Positions 52,856 through 61,586 of a DNA stretch of 64,000 nt are shown piece by piece (position 1 is the stretch's first letter; every line of letters starts with the position of its first letter). The notes under the pieces are model-generated. The model made no database searches, was not told the DNA's origin, and saw nothing but the letters and a program-made list of their open reading frames with translations. The position numbers and the translations under genes are program-made. The DNA is from Paenibacillus amylolyticus (lineage in GTDB: Bacteria > Bacillota > Bacilli > Paenibacillales > Paenibacillaceae), in assembly GCF_001570725.1 (NCBI RefSeq), contig NZ_BCNV01000001.1, positions 2,604,001 through 2,668,000 on the forward strand. Reading direction: 5' to 3'.

Positions 52856-52888
52856 GCAAAAAGGGGCCTTCCGCCGACGGAAGCCCCT
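52856..52888 (-). terminator. Terminator between fur and topB
   Basis: Minus strand AAGGGGCTTCCG, loop TCGG, CGGAAGGCCCCTT followed by TTTGCCG. Strong GC stem with one bulged base. Confidence 0.85.
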
Positions 52889-52945
52889 TGCTTCTGATAC
52901 TCATTATATCAGATTTTGAATTCGGGAGCACCCTCCCGAGATGAA

Positions 52946-53437
52946 TTATCCTGCTGCCTGTTCTTTCAGTACATGCTTTTGTCTGCATTCCTTGCACACA
53001 CCCTGGAAATCCAAACGATGATCCGTAACAGCAAAGCCATACTGACGCTCAATTTGTTGTTCCAAACGTAGAAGACCATCTTCCATAATCTCTTCTACTT
53101 TGCCACATTCTGTACAGATCAAGTGATGATGATGATGGGAACCATCCGTACTCCGTAGATCGAAACGCGCAGCACCGTCGCCAAAGTTAATCTTCTCAAC
53201 GACCTGAAGGTCACTCAGCAATTCGAGAGTTCGGTATACGGTAGCCAATCCAATCTCAGGGAACTGCTCTTTAACCAGCAGGAATACTTCCTCTGCGCTA
53301 AAATGATCCTTCTCATGTTCAAGCAATACACGTACAGTAACTTCCCGTTGTTGTGTTAACTTATATCCTTTTTCAACCAATTGATTTTTAATGTGAAAGA
53401 TCTGTTCTGAAATGGACTTGTCCCGGTTACTTGCCAT
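52946..53437 (-). CDS. fur: Ferric uptake regulator
   Basis: 163 residues. Fe(II)-responsive repressor of iron-uptake genes. The N-terminal winged helix contains YKLTQQREVTVRVLLEHEKDHFSAEEVFLLVKEQFPEIGLATVYRTLELL, which is the Fur (not PerR or Zur) form of the recognition helix. The dimer domain has the HHHHHLICTECG metal cluster and CKEC as the second zinc pair. The start is ATG 53437 with GGAGG 11 nt upstream; GTG 53449 overlaps the ribosome site. An exact PerR-type box lies 78 bp upstream, matching the known PerR control of fur in B. subtilis. Confidence 0.95.
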   Translation of the reverse strand: MASNRDKSISEQIFHIKNQLVEKGYKLTQQREVTVRVLLEHEKDHFSAEEVFLLVKEQFPEIGLATVYRTLELLSDLQVVEKINFGDGAARFDLRSTDGSHHHHHLICTECGKVEEIMEDGLLRLEQQIERQYGFAVTDHRLDFQGVCKECRQKHVLKEQAAG

Positions 53438-53514
53438 AGCAGGTCGCACCTCCGGTTTATATTCATTAGATTTTACTTTTATCGTACGGATTCATGGTTT
53501 CAGTTCATTCTTAT

Positions 53515-53529
53515 TTATAATCATTATAA
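53515..53529. promoter_or_regulatory. PerR-type operator upstream of fur
   Basis: TTATAAT-C-ATTATAA, a perfect 7-1-7 palindrome equal to the PerR box consensus. On the minus strand it follows a promoter-like TTGCTT-N17-TATTAT, so a bound repressor would block the early transcribed region of fur. Confidence 0.8.
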
Positions 53530-53612
53530 TATAATAATAAATCTTTATCACTCAAAAAGCAATGCTATTGCTCACACTTACGTGAAATATGTAGTCTTTT
53601 CTATTTAAAAGA

Positions 53613-53643
53613 CAACAAACAACCCCCGCTGAACGCGAGGGTT
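53613..53643 (-). terminator. Terminator of gltD
   Basis: Minus strand AACCCTCGC, loop GTTCA, GCGGGGGTT followed by GTTTGTTGTC. About 70 bp past the stop codon. Confidence 0.6.
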
Positions 53644-53711
53644 ATCATTGAGATCTAATCTATACTTTTACTTGTTTAGTATTCATGTAAATTCGTTCTT
53701 GTTGTAGAACG

Positions 53712-55199
53712 TTACACCAGAACCGTAGCACCCATCAAGTATTTGTCCACTTCACGAGCAGCCTCACGGCCTTCATTAATCGCCCATACAACCAAGCTTT
53801 GACCACGACGCATGTCACCTGCTGCAAATACTTTATCCACATTCGTGTTGTATTTGCCATAACGTGCCTTAACGTTCGTACGACGATCTGTTGCAAGTCC
53901 CAGTTGCTCTACCAACGTTTGTTCCGGTCCATCAAATCCAATCGCAATCATGGCCATTTGAGCCGGGAATACACGCTCTGTACCTGGAATTGGCTGATAA
54001 ATCTTGCGACCTGTCTCATCTACAATACGCTCGATTTGCACCGTATGCAATTCTTTGAGGTTACCCTCATCGTCTCCGACAAACTTGGTTGTCATGATTG
54101 AGAATTCACGTGGATCTTGACCAAATAATGCTTTGGCTTCCTCTTGTGCATAATCAAGTGTATACACGTTCGGGAATTGCGGCCAAGGGTTGTTAATGCG
54201 ATCACGCTCCATCGGCGCTTGTGTATGCGTACCGAATTGTGTAACAGTGCGACAACCGTGACGCAGCGATGTAGCCACACAGTCAGATCCTGTATCTCCG
54301 CCACCAATGACGATAATGTCTTTTTCCTTAGCGGACAGATATTGGCCGTCTTCCAGATTGGAATCCAGATAGCTCTTAATACTGCCGTTCAGGAAATCCA
54401 TGGCGTAATGAACGCCTTTCAAGTCGCTGCCTTCAATATTGAATTCACGTGGTTTAGTTGCACCACCGCACAATACAACAGCGTCATAATCATCTACCAG
54501 TTGTTGTGCTGCAATATCTTTACCGATCTCCGTGTTCGTGATAAATTGGATACCTTCTGCTTCAAGCAGATCAACACGACGTTGAACTACATTTTTATCC
54601 AATTTCATCGTCGGGATACCATACATCAACAATCCGCCGACACGGTCCGAACGCTCATACACTGTTACCAAGTGCCCTGCTTTATTCAACTGAGCCGCAG
54701 TGGCCAATCCCGCTGGACCAGAGCCTACGACAGCTACACGTTTACCCGTACGTTTTTCAGGAGGTTGGGGAACCACCCATCCTTCTTCGAAACCTTTTTC
54801 AATAATAGCTTCTTCAATGGTTTTGATGGTTACAGGCTGACCAATTAAGCCAACTGTACATGATCCTTCACAAGGAGCAGGACAGACGCGACCTGTAAAT
54901 TCCGGGAAATTATTCGTTTTGTGAAGGCGCTCAAGAGCTTCTCTCCACAGTCCGCGATATACAAGATTATTCCATTCTGGAATCAGGTTATGCACGGGGC
55001 AACCTGACGTGCCGCCAATCATATCTATACCTGTATGGCAATACGGGGTACCACAATCCATGCATCGTGCACCTTGTGTTCTGAGTTCTTCTTCTGCCAT
55101 ATGTTTATGAAACTCTTCCCAATCCTTAATCCGCTCCGCTGGCTCTCGATCCGCTGGCAGTTGACGTTTGTATTCCATAAATCCAGTAGGTGTAGACAT
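53712..55199 (-). CDS. gltD: Glutamate synthase (NADPH) small chain
   Basis: 495 residues. The N-terminal Fe-S domain (about 1-140) has CMDCGTPYCHTG, GCPVHNLIPEWN and CPAPCEGSCTVG cysteine clusters. Two Rossmann domains bind FAD (VAVVGSGPAGLATAAQLNKAGH, about 151) and NADPH (IIVIGGGDTGSDCVATSLRHG), ending in the FAD signature VFAAGDMRRGQSLVVWAINEGREAA. It passes electrons to the large GOGAT subunit, which is not encoded next to it here. GGGGGA precedes the ATG. The gene is monocistronic. Confidence 0.95.
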   Translation of the reverse strand: MSTPTGFMEYKRQLPADREPAERIKDWEEFHKHMAEEELRTQGARCMDCGTPYCHTGIDMIGGTSGCPVHNLIPEWNNLVYRGLWREALERLHKTNNFPEFTGRVCPAPCEGSCTVGLIGQPVTIKTIEEAIIEKGFEEGWVVPQPPEKRTGKRVAVVGSGPAGLATAAQLNKAGHLVTVYERSDRVGGLLMYGIPTMKLDKNVVQRRVDLLEAEGIQFITNTEIGKDIAAQQLVDDYDAVVLCGGATKPREFNIEGSDLKGVHYAMDFLNGSIKSYLDSNLEDGQYLSAKEKDIIVIGGGDTGSDCVATSLRHGCRTVTQFGTHTQAPMERDRINNPWPQFPNVYTLDYAQEEAKALFGQDPREFSIMTTKFVGDDEGNLKELHTVQIERIVDETGRKIYQPIPGTERVFPAQMAMIAIGFDGPEQTLVEQLGLATDRRTNVKARYGKYNTNVDKVFAAGDMRRGQSLVVWAINEGREAAREVDKYLMGATVLV

Positions 55200-55288
55200 C
55201 TTACGTTTTCCCCCATCCGTTCTTGTCTTAATCCCTTCATGTGCATGGTTCTATATGAAATGGATTACTCATTACTTGAGTTTTTGTC

Positions 55289-55316
55289 TATTGTATCACA
55301 AAATCTTCTCGAAGAT
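55289..55316 (-). promoter_or_regulatory. Candidate promoter/operator of gltD
   Basis: Minus strand ATCTTC-GA-GAAGAT dyad (55316-55303) followed by an extended -10 TGATACAAT (-10 TACAAT at 55294-55289). A dyad in this position would suit a LysR-type activator, which B. subtilis uses for its glutamate synthase genes; the assignment is tentative. Confidence 0.35.
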
Positions 55317-55727
55317 ATTTCAATTATAGTAGCATTTACAGAGCTGAATATTAAATGGATTATCCGCATAATTATTTGTATTTTATACATCATATCTTTC
55401 AAGTCTACCTATGGTCAATACCCTTATTTTGGTGTTAAATATGGTTTTGAACTGCGAAATCAGGTGTTTGTTAAAGAGGTAAAAGCTCGAAACGTTATGT
55501 AAATGTCAGATAATTTGTCATCAAATCCAACATATTTTGCTAAAAATCGTTCTCATTTCTGAATCTTAGACCATTTTTAGGACTTCACAACGTTAAAACC
55601 TCAAAACTTTTACACTTTTTTACTGTTACATGCTAGGCTGTATGTATAATATACATAAGCATCAATTATCCATGTTATATTAGTGTAATATGCGATTCAC
55701 TCTAAACAAGTGACTCATTTTTTAAAT

Positions 55728-55768
55728 AAAGAAAAGACGCTGTTCACGAATAATTCGCAATCAGCGCC
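55728..55768 (-). terminator. Terminator of the thyA-folA operon
   Basis: Minus strand GGCGCTG and CAGCGTC around an inner CGAAT/ATTCG stem, followed by TTTTCTTTA. Confidence 0.75.
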
Positions 55769-55815
55769 TCTCATCATACAATTCCGAACGAAGTCAGGAT
55801 ATTTTCATACAACAT

Positions 55816-56304
55816 TTACCGTTTACGTTCATAAAATTCGAATGTATACGCGTGAACATTTTTCTCATCCTGCTCGCCTTCAATTTGTTCAATCAGTTCC
55901 CATTCCGACCAGTCCACTTCAGGGAAAAAGGTATCTCCCTCAAAATTCTCATGAATTTTGGTCACCACAAGACGATCTGCAAGTGGCAAGAACTCGCGGT
56001 ACACTTGGGAACCCCCAATTACGCATAGTTCCTCACCTTTGGTTACGCTCAGACCCTCTTCAATCGTATGCACAATCTCAGCTTGTTGCACTTTGTAGTT
56101 CAGATCTCTTGTTACTACGATATTACGGCGCTGAGGAAGCGGCTTTCCACCAAAAGATTCCCACGTGTTACGCCCCATAATAATCGTTTTGTTCAGTGTA
56201 CGTTGTTTGAAAAAGGCCATATCTTTGGGTAAACGCCATGGAATTGAATTGTTCAATCCAATCACACCGTTCTCCCCCATTGCCCACACAAGTTCAATAC
56301 TCAA
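55816..56304 (-). CDS. folA: Dihydrofolate reductase
   Basis: 162 residues. It reduces dihydrofolate with NADPH, renewing the folate used up by thymidylate synthase encoded directly upstream. The fold markers are ELVWAMGENGVIGLNNSIPWRLPKDMAFFKQRTLNKTIIMGRNTWESFG, IVVTRDLNY, LCVIGGSQVYREFLPLADRLVVTKI and a C-terminal VHAYTFEFYER. Translation begins at TTG 56304, 10 nt after AAGGAG. It lies 50 bp after thyA. Confidence 0.96.
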   Translation of the reverse strand: MSIELVWAMGENGVIGLNNSIPWRLPKDMAFFKQRTLNKTIIMGRNTWESFGGKPLPQRRNIVVTRDLNYKVQQAEIVHTIEEGLSVTKGEELCVIGGSQVYREFLPLADRLVVTKIHENFEGDTFFPEVDWSEWELIEQIEGEQDEKNVHAYTFEFYERKR

Positions 56305-56354
56305 GGGTAATACACTCCTTCAATCCAAGTCTCTTATAGAGGTTGAACACGTAA

Positions 56355-57149
56355 TTAGACTGCAATTGGAGCTTTAATGCCCGGATGATGCTGGTAATTC
56401 TCAAACTCGAAGTCTTCAAACTTATAATCGAAAATAGAATCCGGTTTACGCTTGATTACCAGCTTAGGTAAAGCATAGGGTTCACGCTCTAGCTGCGTTT
56501 TGACCTGGTCCACATGGTTAGAGTAGATGTGAACATCCCCTCCTGACCAGATGAATTCCCCCACCTCAAGATCACACTGCTGCGCAATCATATGGGTCAA
56601 GAGCGCATAACTCGCGATGTTAAACGGCAAGCCGAGGAACGTATCCACGGACCGCATCGTTAGCATACAGGATAATTTACCCTCTGCAACGTAAAACTGA
56701 AACGCAAAATGACAAGGCGGAAGTTTCATATGATTGATCTCAGCCACATTCCATGCACTGACAAGGTGACGGCGAGAGTCCGGATTATTTTTGATCGAAT
56801 CAATTACTGCGGCGATCTGATCAATTTTATCTCCGTTTGGTGCTTCCCATGTGCGCCACTGCGAGCCATAAACTGGTCCGAGATCCCCATTTTCATCCGC
56901 CCAGTCGTCCCAGATCTTCACACCGTTTTCTTTCAAATAAGATATATTGGTATCGCCACTCAAAAACCATAACAGTTCATGAATAACCGATTTGAGATGA
57001 ATTCGTTTGGTTGTTACCAGCGGAAATCCTTCGGAGAGATCATAACGGAGCTGTCTGCCGAATACGGATTGTGTCCCTGTTCCGGTACGGTCTCCTTTAT
57101 GCACGCCGTTGTTCAGAATATCCTGTAATAAATCGAGATAGTTTTTCAT
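56355..57149 (-). CDS. thyA: Thymidylate synthase (ThyA type)
   Basis: 264 residues, the length of the classical enzyme. It methylates dUMP with methylene-tetrahydrofolate. It has [18 protein letters not shown], the catalytic cysteine C146 in [33 protein letters not shown] and the dUMP-contact [14 protein letters not shown] is 8 nt before the ATG. First gene of thyA-folA; the second ~177-bp repeat lies just upstream. Confidence 0.97.
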   Translation of the reverse strand: MKNYLDLLQDILNNGVHKGDRTGTGTQSVFGRQLRYDLSEGFPLVTTKRIHLKSVIHELLWFLSGDTNISYLKENGVKIWDDWADENGDLGPVYGSQWRTWEAPNGDKIDQIAAVIDSIKNNPDSRRHLVSAWNVAEINHMKLPPCHFAFQFYVAEGKLSCMLTMRSVDTFLGLPFNIASYALLTHMIAQQCDLEVGEFIWSGGDVHIYSNHVDQVKTQLEREPYALPKLVIKRKPDSIFDYKFEDFEFENYQHHPGIKAPIAV

Positions 57150-57204
57150 GTTGAAATCTCCTCACTGTTATACTACTCCAGAATAGAATTGGCTCGTATA
57201 TCAA

Positions 57205-57382
57205 TTGAACTAAAACCATTTACACTTGCCCACTCCGATGACCGAACAACCTTCCGATCGCTGTTATCCCCTGATTTTTTCGATTCCCTTTTCCAAAGGG
57301 AAAAATCCGGTGATAAAGGCGAACGCTTCGCTTCTTTAGGCTCTTTCCGTCCTCTGCGTTCTCATGTAAAAGTTTAATTCAA
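57205..57382. repeat. 178-bp intergenic repeat with inverted ends, copy 2
   Basis: A diverged copy of the repeat at 22527. It shares the TTGAACTAA start, the CTGTTATCCCC and GGCGAACGCTTCGCTT blocks, CCGTCCTCTGCGTT, and the TGTAAAA...TTCAA end. Here the central CCCTTT-TCC-AAAGGG hairpin is clearer, while the outer arms pair less well (TTGAACTAAA against TTTAATTCAA). It lies upstream of thyA and downstream of the pdhD terminator. The remaining sequence between 57150 and 57589 holds only that terminator. Confidence 0.8.
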
Positions 57383-57504
57383 CTAAACGGCCCTATACTA
57401 CTCTAATCATTATTACAGTGTACCACAAATGAGGAATTCGTTGTATTGTAATCAGATATACAAATCAAGGTATAACCTTTTTAAACTTTGCTCTTATTTC
57501 AATC

Positions 57505-57543
57505 AAAAAAAGAGACGAATAACGCGTTAGCGTCATTCGTCTC
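57505..57543 (-). terminator. Terminator of the pdhABCD operon
   Basis: Minus strand GAGACGAATGACGC, loop TAAC, GCGTTATTCGTCTC followed by TTTTTTTG; nearly perfect 14-bp stem. Confidence 0.92.
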
Positions 57544-57589
57544 ATCTGATTTACGTATAATGCCGGACGGATCCGAAACTTAGATGATC

Positions 57590-59005
57590 TTAACGGGAGA
57601 TGATGTGGATCGGGTGACCCATAACCAATTCCGCAGCTTCCATCACGATTTCGCCCAAAGTTGGGTGAGCGTGAATTGTAAGCGCCAGATCTTCCAATGT
57701 AGCACCCATCTCAATTGCCAAACCAAGCTCAGCAATCAGGTTGGAAGCTTCCAGACCTACGATTTGGCAACCCAATACGAGGCCGCTTTCTTCGTCAGCT
57801 ACGATTTTCACGAAGCCTTCAGCGTGGTTCAAAGATACAGCACGGCCGTTACCCGCATAAGGGAATTTGCCTGCTTTTACTTTGTAACCTTTTTCTTTAG
57901 CTTCTTTTTCAGTGTAACCTACGCTGGAACACTCTGGATCTGTGAATACAACTGCTGGCATACATTTGTAGTCAACTACAGATGGTTGTCCTGCGATTGC
58001 TTCAGCAGCCACTTTACCTTCATAAGAAGCTTTGTGTGCCAGAGCCAGACCAGATACGATGTCACCGATAGCGAAGATGTGAGGAATGCTAGTACGACCT
58101 TGGTGGTCAACTTTGACAAATCCACGCTCGTCAACGTCAACACCAATCATGTCGAGACCCAGTTCTCCATCTGTGTTTGGACGACGTCCAACAGTTACCA
58201 GCAGGTAATCTGCAGTTACTTCTTTGGACTCACCATTTACAGAGTACTTCACAGTTACATCTTTATCCGTTTGCTCAGCACTCTCGGCTTTTGCACCCGT
58301 TACGATTTCGATGCCTGTTTTCTTCATGTTTTTAGCAACAAGGCTAGTCATGTCTTTATCGAAACCTGGCAGTACTGTATCCAAACCTTCGATGATTGTT
58401 ACTTTTGCACCGAATTTGGAGTACATTTGGCCAAGCTCAGCACCAATATATCCACCACCGATAACGATCATGCTTTTTGGTACTTCTGGCAAGTTCAAAG
58501 CTTCTGTCGAAGACAGAATGCGTCCGCCAAACGGGAAAGGTTTCAGTTCGATTGGACGGGAACCTGTTGCGATAATAGCATTTTTAAATTTGTAACGTGG
58601 AGACTCGTGGTCATTGAATACACGAGCTTCGTTTTCGTTGATGAACATGCACTCACCGTTGAAAACTTCAACTTTGTTGCCTTTGAGCAAACCAGCTACG
58701 CCGCCAGTCATTTTCTTAACAACGCCGTTTTTGAACTCTTGAGTTTTGCTGAAGTCCACTTTTACGTTCTCAGCAGAGATACCAAAAGCTTCACCGTGAA
58801 GTGCAGACTCATATTGGTGTGCAGCAGAGATCAGGGCTTTGGATGGAATACATCCACGGTTCAAACAAACGCCGCCCAGTTCGGATTTGTCTACGATCAA
58901 TACGCTTTGGCCCAGTTGAGCAGCGCGGATGGCAGCTACATAGCCGCCAGGACCCGCACCAATTACTAATGTGTCGATATTGAGAGAAGCGTCGCCTACT
59001 ACCAT
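57590..59005 (-). CDS. pdhD: Dihydrolipoyl dehydrogenase (E3)
   Basis: 471 residues. It reoxidises the dihydrolipoyl arm of E2 with NAD. FAD motif [17 protein letters not shown] (about 16-32), redox disulfide C47/C52 in [16 protein letters not shown] motif [26 protein letters not shown] signature and the C-terminal HAHPTLGE that reaches into the partner active site are all present. It starts 3 bp after pdhC; GGAGGTG lies in the end of pdhC. Last gene of the operon, before a strong terminator. Confidence 0.96.
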   Translation of the reverse strand: MVVGDASLNIDTLVIGAGPGGYVAAIRAAQLGQSVLIVDKSELGGVCLNRGCIPSKALISAAHQYESALHGEAFGISAENVKVDFSKTQEFKNGVVKKMTGGVAGLLKGNKVEVFNGECMFINENEARVFNDHESPRYKFKNAIIATGSRPIELKPFPFGGRILSSTEALNLPEVPKSMIVIGGGYIGAELGQMYSKFGAKVTIIEGLDTVLPGFDKDMTSLVAKNMKKTGIEIVTGAKAESAEQTDKDVTVKYSVNGESKEVTADYLLVTVGRRPNTDGELGLDMIGVDVDERGFVKVDHQGRTSIPHIFAIGDIVSGLALAHKASYEGKVAAEAIAGQPSVVDYKCMPAVVFTDPECSSVGYTEKEAKEKGYKVKAGKFPYAGNGRAVSLNHAEGFVKIVADEESGLVLGCQIVGLEASNLIAELGLAIEMGATLEDLALTIHAHPTLGEIVMEAAELVMGHPIHIISR

Positions 59006-59008
59006 ATC

Positions 59009-60331
59009 TTACACCTCCATAACAAGCAGCTCAGGGTTAGCGAGCAGCTGTTTAATGTAATTCATAAAGTTTTGTGCTGTTGCGCCATCGATGATACGGT
59101 GGTCAAAGCTCAGGGAAAGAGCCATTACAGGTGCTGCAACTACTTCGCCGTTTTTGATCACTGCTTTTTCGCTGATGCGTCCTGTTCCGAGAATAGCAAC
59201 TTCAGGGAAGTTGATGATTGGAGTGAAGAACATACCGCCAGCAGAACCGATGTTACTGATGGAGATTGTGCTTCCTCTCATTTCATTCGCGCTCAATTTG
59301 CCCTCACGACCACGAGCAGCCAGATCACGGATAGAATCAGCAATCATCCAGATGGATTTACGATCAGCATCTTTGATAACAGGAACGATCAAGCCGTTGT
59401 CTGTATCTGTAGCGATACCGATGTTGTAGTATTTTTTGTAAACAATTTCGTTAGCTTCTTCATCAATCATAGCGTTCAGAGCCGGGAATTGGCGGGAAGC
59501 CGCAACCAGTGCTTTAACGATGAATGGCAGATAAGTAACTTTTGTTCCTTTTTTCTCTGCAATTGGTTTCATGCGAGTACGGAAAGCAACCAATTCAGTT
59601 ACGTCCACTTCGTCCATGATTGTAACGTGAGGTGCTGTGTAAGCCGATTTAACCATTGCATTAGAGATCGCTTTACGGATACCTTTGAATGGTACGCGCT
59701 CTTCTTCAACGTGTTGATCAGCTGCAGCCGCTGCTGGTGCTGCGGATTTTTTCTCTTCTTGAGCCGGAGCTTCGGAAGATGCCGCTGCGGAAGAACCGCC
59801 ACCGTTTTTGAAGGATTCAACATCTTCTTTGGTTACTTTACCGTTGTTGCCAGTGCCGTTAACCTGAGCGATGTCTACACCTTGTTCGCGAGCAAATTTA
59901 CGCACGCTTGGTGTTGCCAGAACGTCTTTGGCAGGTACTGCCGGAACGCTGTTGTTGCCGCCTTCTTTAGCTGCATCCGAACTGGAAGCTGCTGCAGAAG
60001 AACCGCTTGTGTCAGCTCCGCCTTGAGCTGCATCTTTCTCTTGCTCGCCTTGATCGCCAGCAGGAGCGTCGTCTTGCTCAGGAAGTTCGCCTTCTGCATC
60101 GATGATCGCTACAACTTCACCAACGTGGCAGACTTGACCGTCTTTAGCGAATACTTCTGTAACTGTTCCGTTAACCGGACAAGGTACTTCTACAACCGCT
60201 TTGTCGTTCTGTACTTCCATGATGATATCGTCGTCAGTTACTTTGTCACCGACTTTGATGTGCATCTTGATGATTTCGCCTTCGTGTAGGCCTTCGCCCA
60301 ATTCAGGGAATTTATATTCAAATTTAGCCAA
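59009..60331 (-). CDS. pdhC: Dihydrolipoamide acetyltransferase (E2 of pyruvate dehydrogenase)
   Basis: 440 residues. One lipoyl domain (1-80; lipoylated K44 in [11 protein letters not shown]), an alanine/proline/glutamate-rich linker, an E1/E3-binding domain ([23 protein letters not shown]), a second Ala/Ser-rich linker, then the acetyltransferase core with catalytic H411 and D415 in FDHRIIDG. Translation starts at TTG 60331 behind AAGGAGG (8 nt); upstream reading is unsupported. 176 bp separate it from pdhB and contain a small GCAGC-GCAA-GCTGC hairpin. Confidence 0.96.
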   Translation of the reverse strand: MAKFEYKFPELGEGLHEGEIIKMHIKVGDKVTDDDIIMEVQNDKAVVEVPCPVNGTVTEVFAKDGQVCHVGEVVAIIDAEGELPEQDDAPAGDQGEQEKDAAQGGADTSGSSAAASSSDAAKEGGNNSVPAVPAKDVLATPSVRKFAREQGVDIAQVNGTGNNGKVTKEDVESFKNGGGSSAAASSEAPAQEEKKSAAPAAAAADQHVEEERVPFKGIRKAISNAMVKSAYTAPHVTIMDEVDVTELVAFRTRMKPIAEKKGTKVTYLPFIVKALVAASRQFPALNAMIDEEANEIVYKKYYNIGIATDTDNGLIVPVIKDADRKSIWMIADSIRDLAARGREGKLSANEMRGSTISISNIGSAGGMFFTPIINFPEVAILGTGRISEKAVIKNGEVVAAPVMALSLSFDHRIIDGATAQNFMNYIKQLLANPELLVMEV

Positions 60332-60507
60332 CTGAAAAACCTCCTTGATTATGTGCTCAATCCTGAAAACAACCCTTAACTCCAAGAAACAACTGTTACT
60401 GCTAATGCAAATAACTGTTACTCAAGGGGCTAATGGCTGTTTACAGTGCAGCTTGCGCTGCGGTGTGAATCACCATACTGCGCCTTGCGGCATGTCAGAT
60501 GATTAAA

Positions 60508-61485
60508 TTAGAAATTTACGACTTTGTTAACCGCAGCGACGATACGCGCTGGGTTAGGCAGCCAAGAATCTTCGATTTGTGCAAAAGGATATACAGTATC
60601 CGGACCAGCTACACGCAGAACCGGTGCTTCCAAGTGCAGGATTGCTTTTTCATTGATTTGCGCAATGACTTCAGCTGCAACACCTGCGCTCTTTTGAGCT
60701 TCCTGTACAACAATTGCACGATTTGTTTTCTTAATAGAAGCAACGATGGTATCGATGTCGATCGGGCTAACCGTACGAAGGTCGATAACTTCAACTTTGA
60801 TTCCTTGTTTTTCGAGTTCATCAGCTGCTTTCACAGAAGTGTGAACCATCATACCGTAAGTAATGATCGTTACATCAGAACCTTCACGAACAACGTTCGC
60901 TTTGCCCAACTCAACAACGTAATCTTCTTCAGGCACTTCTGCACGGAAAGCATGGTACAAGTTCAAGTGCTCCATGAAGAATACAGGGTCGTTATCGCGA
61001 ATAGAAGCGATCATCAGACCTTTTGCATCGTAAGGGTTAGAAGGAACAACTACTTTGATACCTGGTGTTTGCGTGAGCAGACCTTCCAGGGAATCTGTAT
61101 GCAATTCTGCCGCTTTTACACCGCCACCGAATGGTGTACGGAATACGATTGGAGAATTGTATTTTCCACCGGAGCGGAAACGCATACGAGCAGCTTGCAC
61201 TACCATTTGGTCAAGGGCTTCGAAGATAAAACCAACGAATTGGATCTCAGCAACCGGACGGAAGCCTTGTACACCCAGACCTACAGCCAGACCACCAATA
61301 GCGGACTCAGCCAGTGGTGTATCAAATACACGCTCTTCGCCAAACTCTTTTTGCAGACCTTCCGTTACACGGAAAACGCCGCCTACATTACCTACGTCTT
61401 CACCGAAAAGCAGAACGTTAGGATCACGTTTCAACTCCACGCGAAGCGCATCACGGATTGCTTCTTTCATGTTCATTTGTGCCAT
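60508..61485 (-). CDS. pdhB: Pyruvate dehydrogenase E1 beta subunit
   Basis: 325 residues, the same length as the Bacillus protein. It begins [14 protein letters not shown] and has [62 protein letters not shown] and C-terminal [19 protein letters not shown]. It forms the E1 alpha2-beta2 heterotetramer with PdhA. The start is ATG 61485, 11 nt after GGAGG; ATG 61494 lies only 2 nt from the ribosome site. Confidence 0.96.
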   Translation of the reverse strand: MAQMNMKEAIRDALRVELKRDPNVLLFGEDVGNVGGVFRVTEGLQKEFGEERVFDTPLAESAIGGLAVGLGVQGFRPVAEIQFVGFIFEALDQMVVQAARMRFRSGGKYNSPIVFRTPFGGGVKAAELHTDSLEGLLTQTPGIKVVVPSNPYDAKGLMIASIRDNDPVFFMEHLNLYHAFRAEVPEEDYVVELGKANVVREGSDVTIITYGMMVHTSVKAADELEKQGIKVEVIDLRTVSPIDIDTIVASIKKTNRAIVVQEAQKSAGVAAEVIAQINEKAILHLEAPVLRVAGPDTVYPFAQIEDSWLPNPARIVAAVNKVVNF

Positions 61486-61586
61486 TTGCTTCATTTCCTC
61501 CTTAAACATTGACAGTTCACATTTGAATTCGTACATGTATACCGGGACATTAAAGTCGCGGATGTTTATGCTTTATCGGAAAAAAC

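Larger units (their letters stand above)
55200..55815. other. 616-bp intergenic region between folA and gltD
   Basis: AT-rich with no credible gene. It holds the folA terminator (55728), a perfect TATGTATA-A-TATACATA dyad (55641) and, close to gltD, a dyad ATCTTC-TC-GAAGAT (55303) just upstream of a minus-strand extended -10 TGATACAAT. Confidence 0.5.

Noticed and set aside
53515..53529. Autoregulatory Fur box before fur
   Set aside because: The palindrome TTATAAT-C-ATTATAA matches the PerR form rather than the Fur form TGATAAT-N-ATTATCA.
54144..54848. 234-residue frame opposite gltD
   Set aside because: Antisense to a well-supported gene, no ribosome site, composition unlike a real protein.
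55035..55502. Plus-strand frame running from the gltD start region into the intergenic sequence
   Set aside because: Begins antisense to gltD; its internal ATGs lack ribosome sites, and the region is AT-rich with promoter-like features for gltD.
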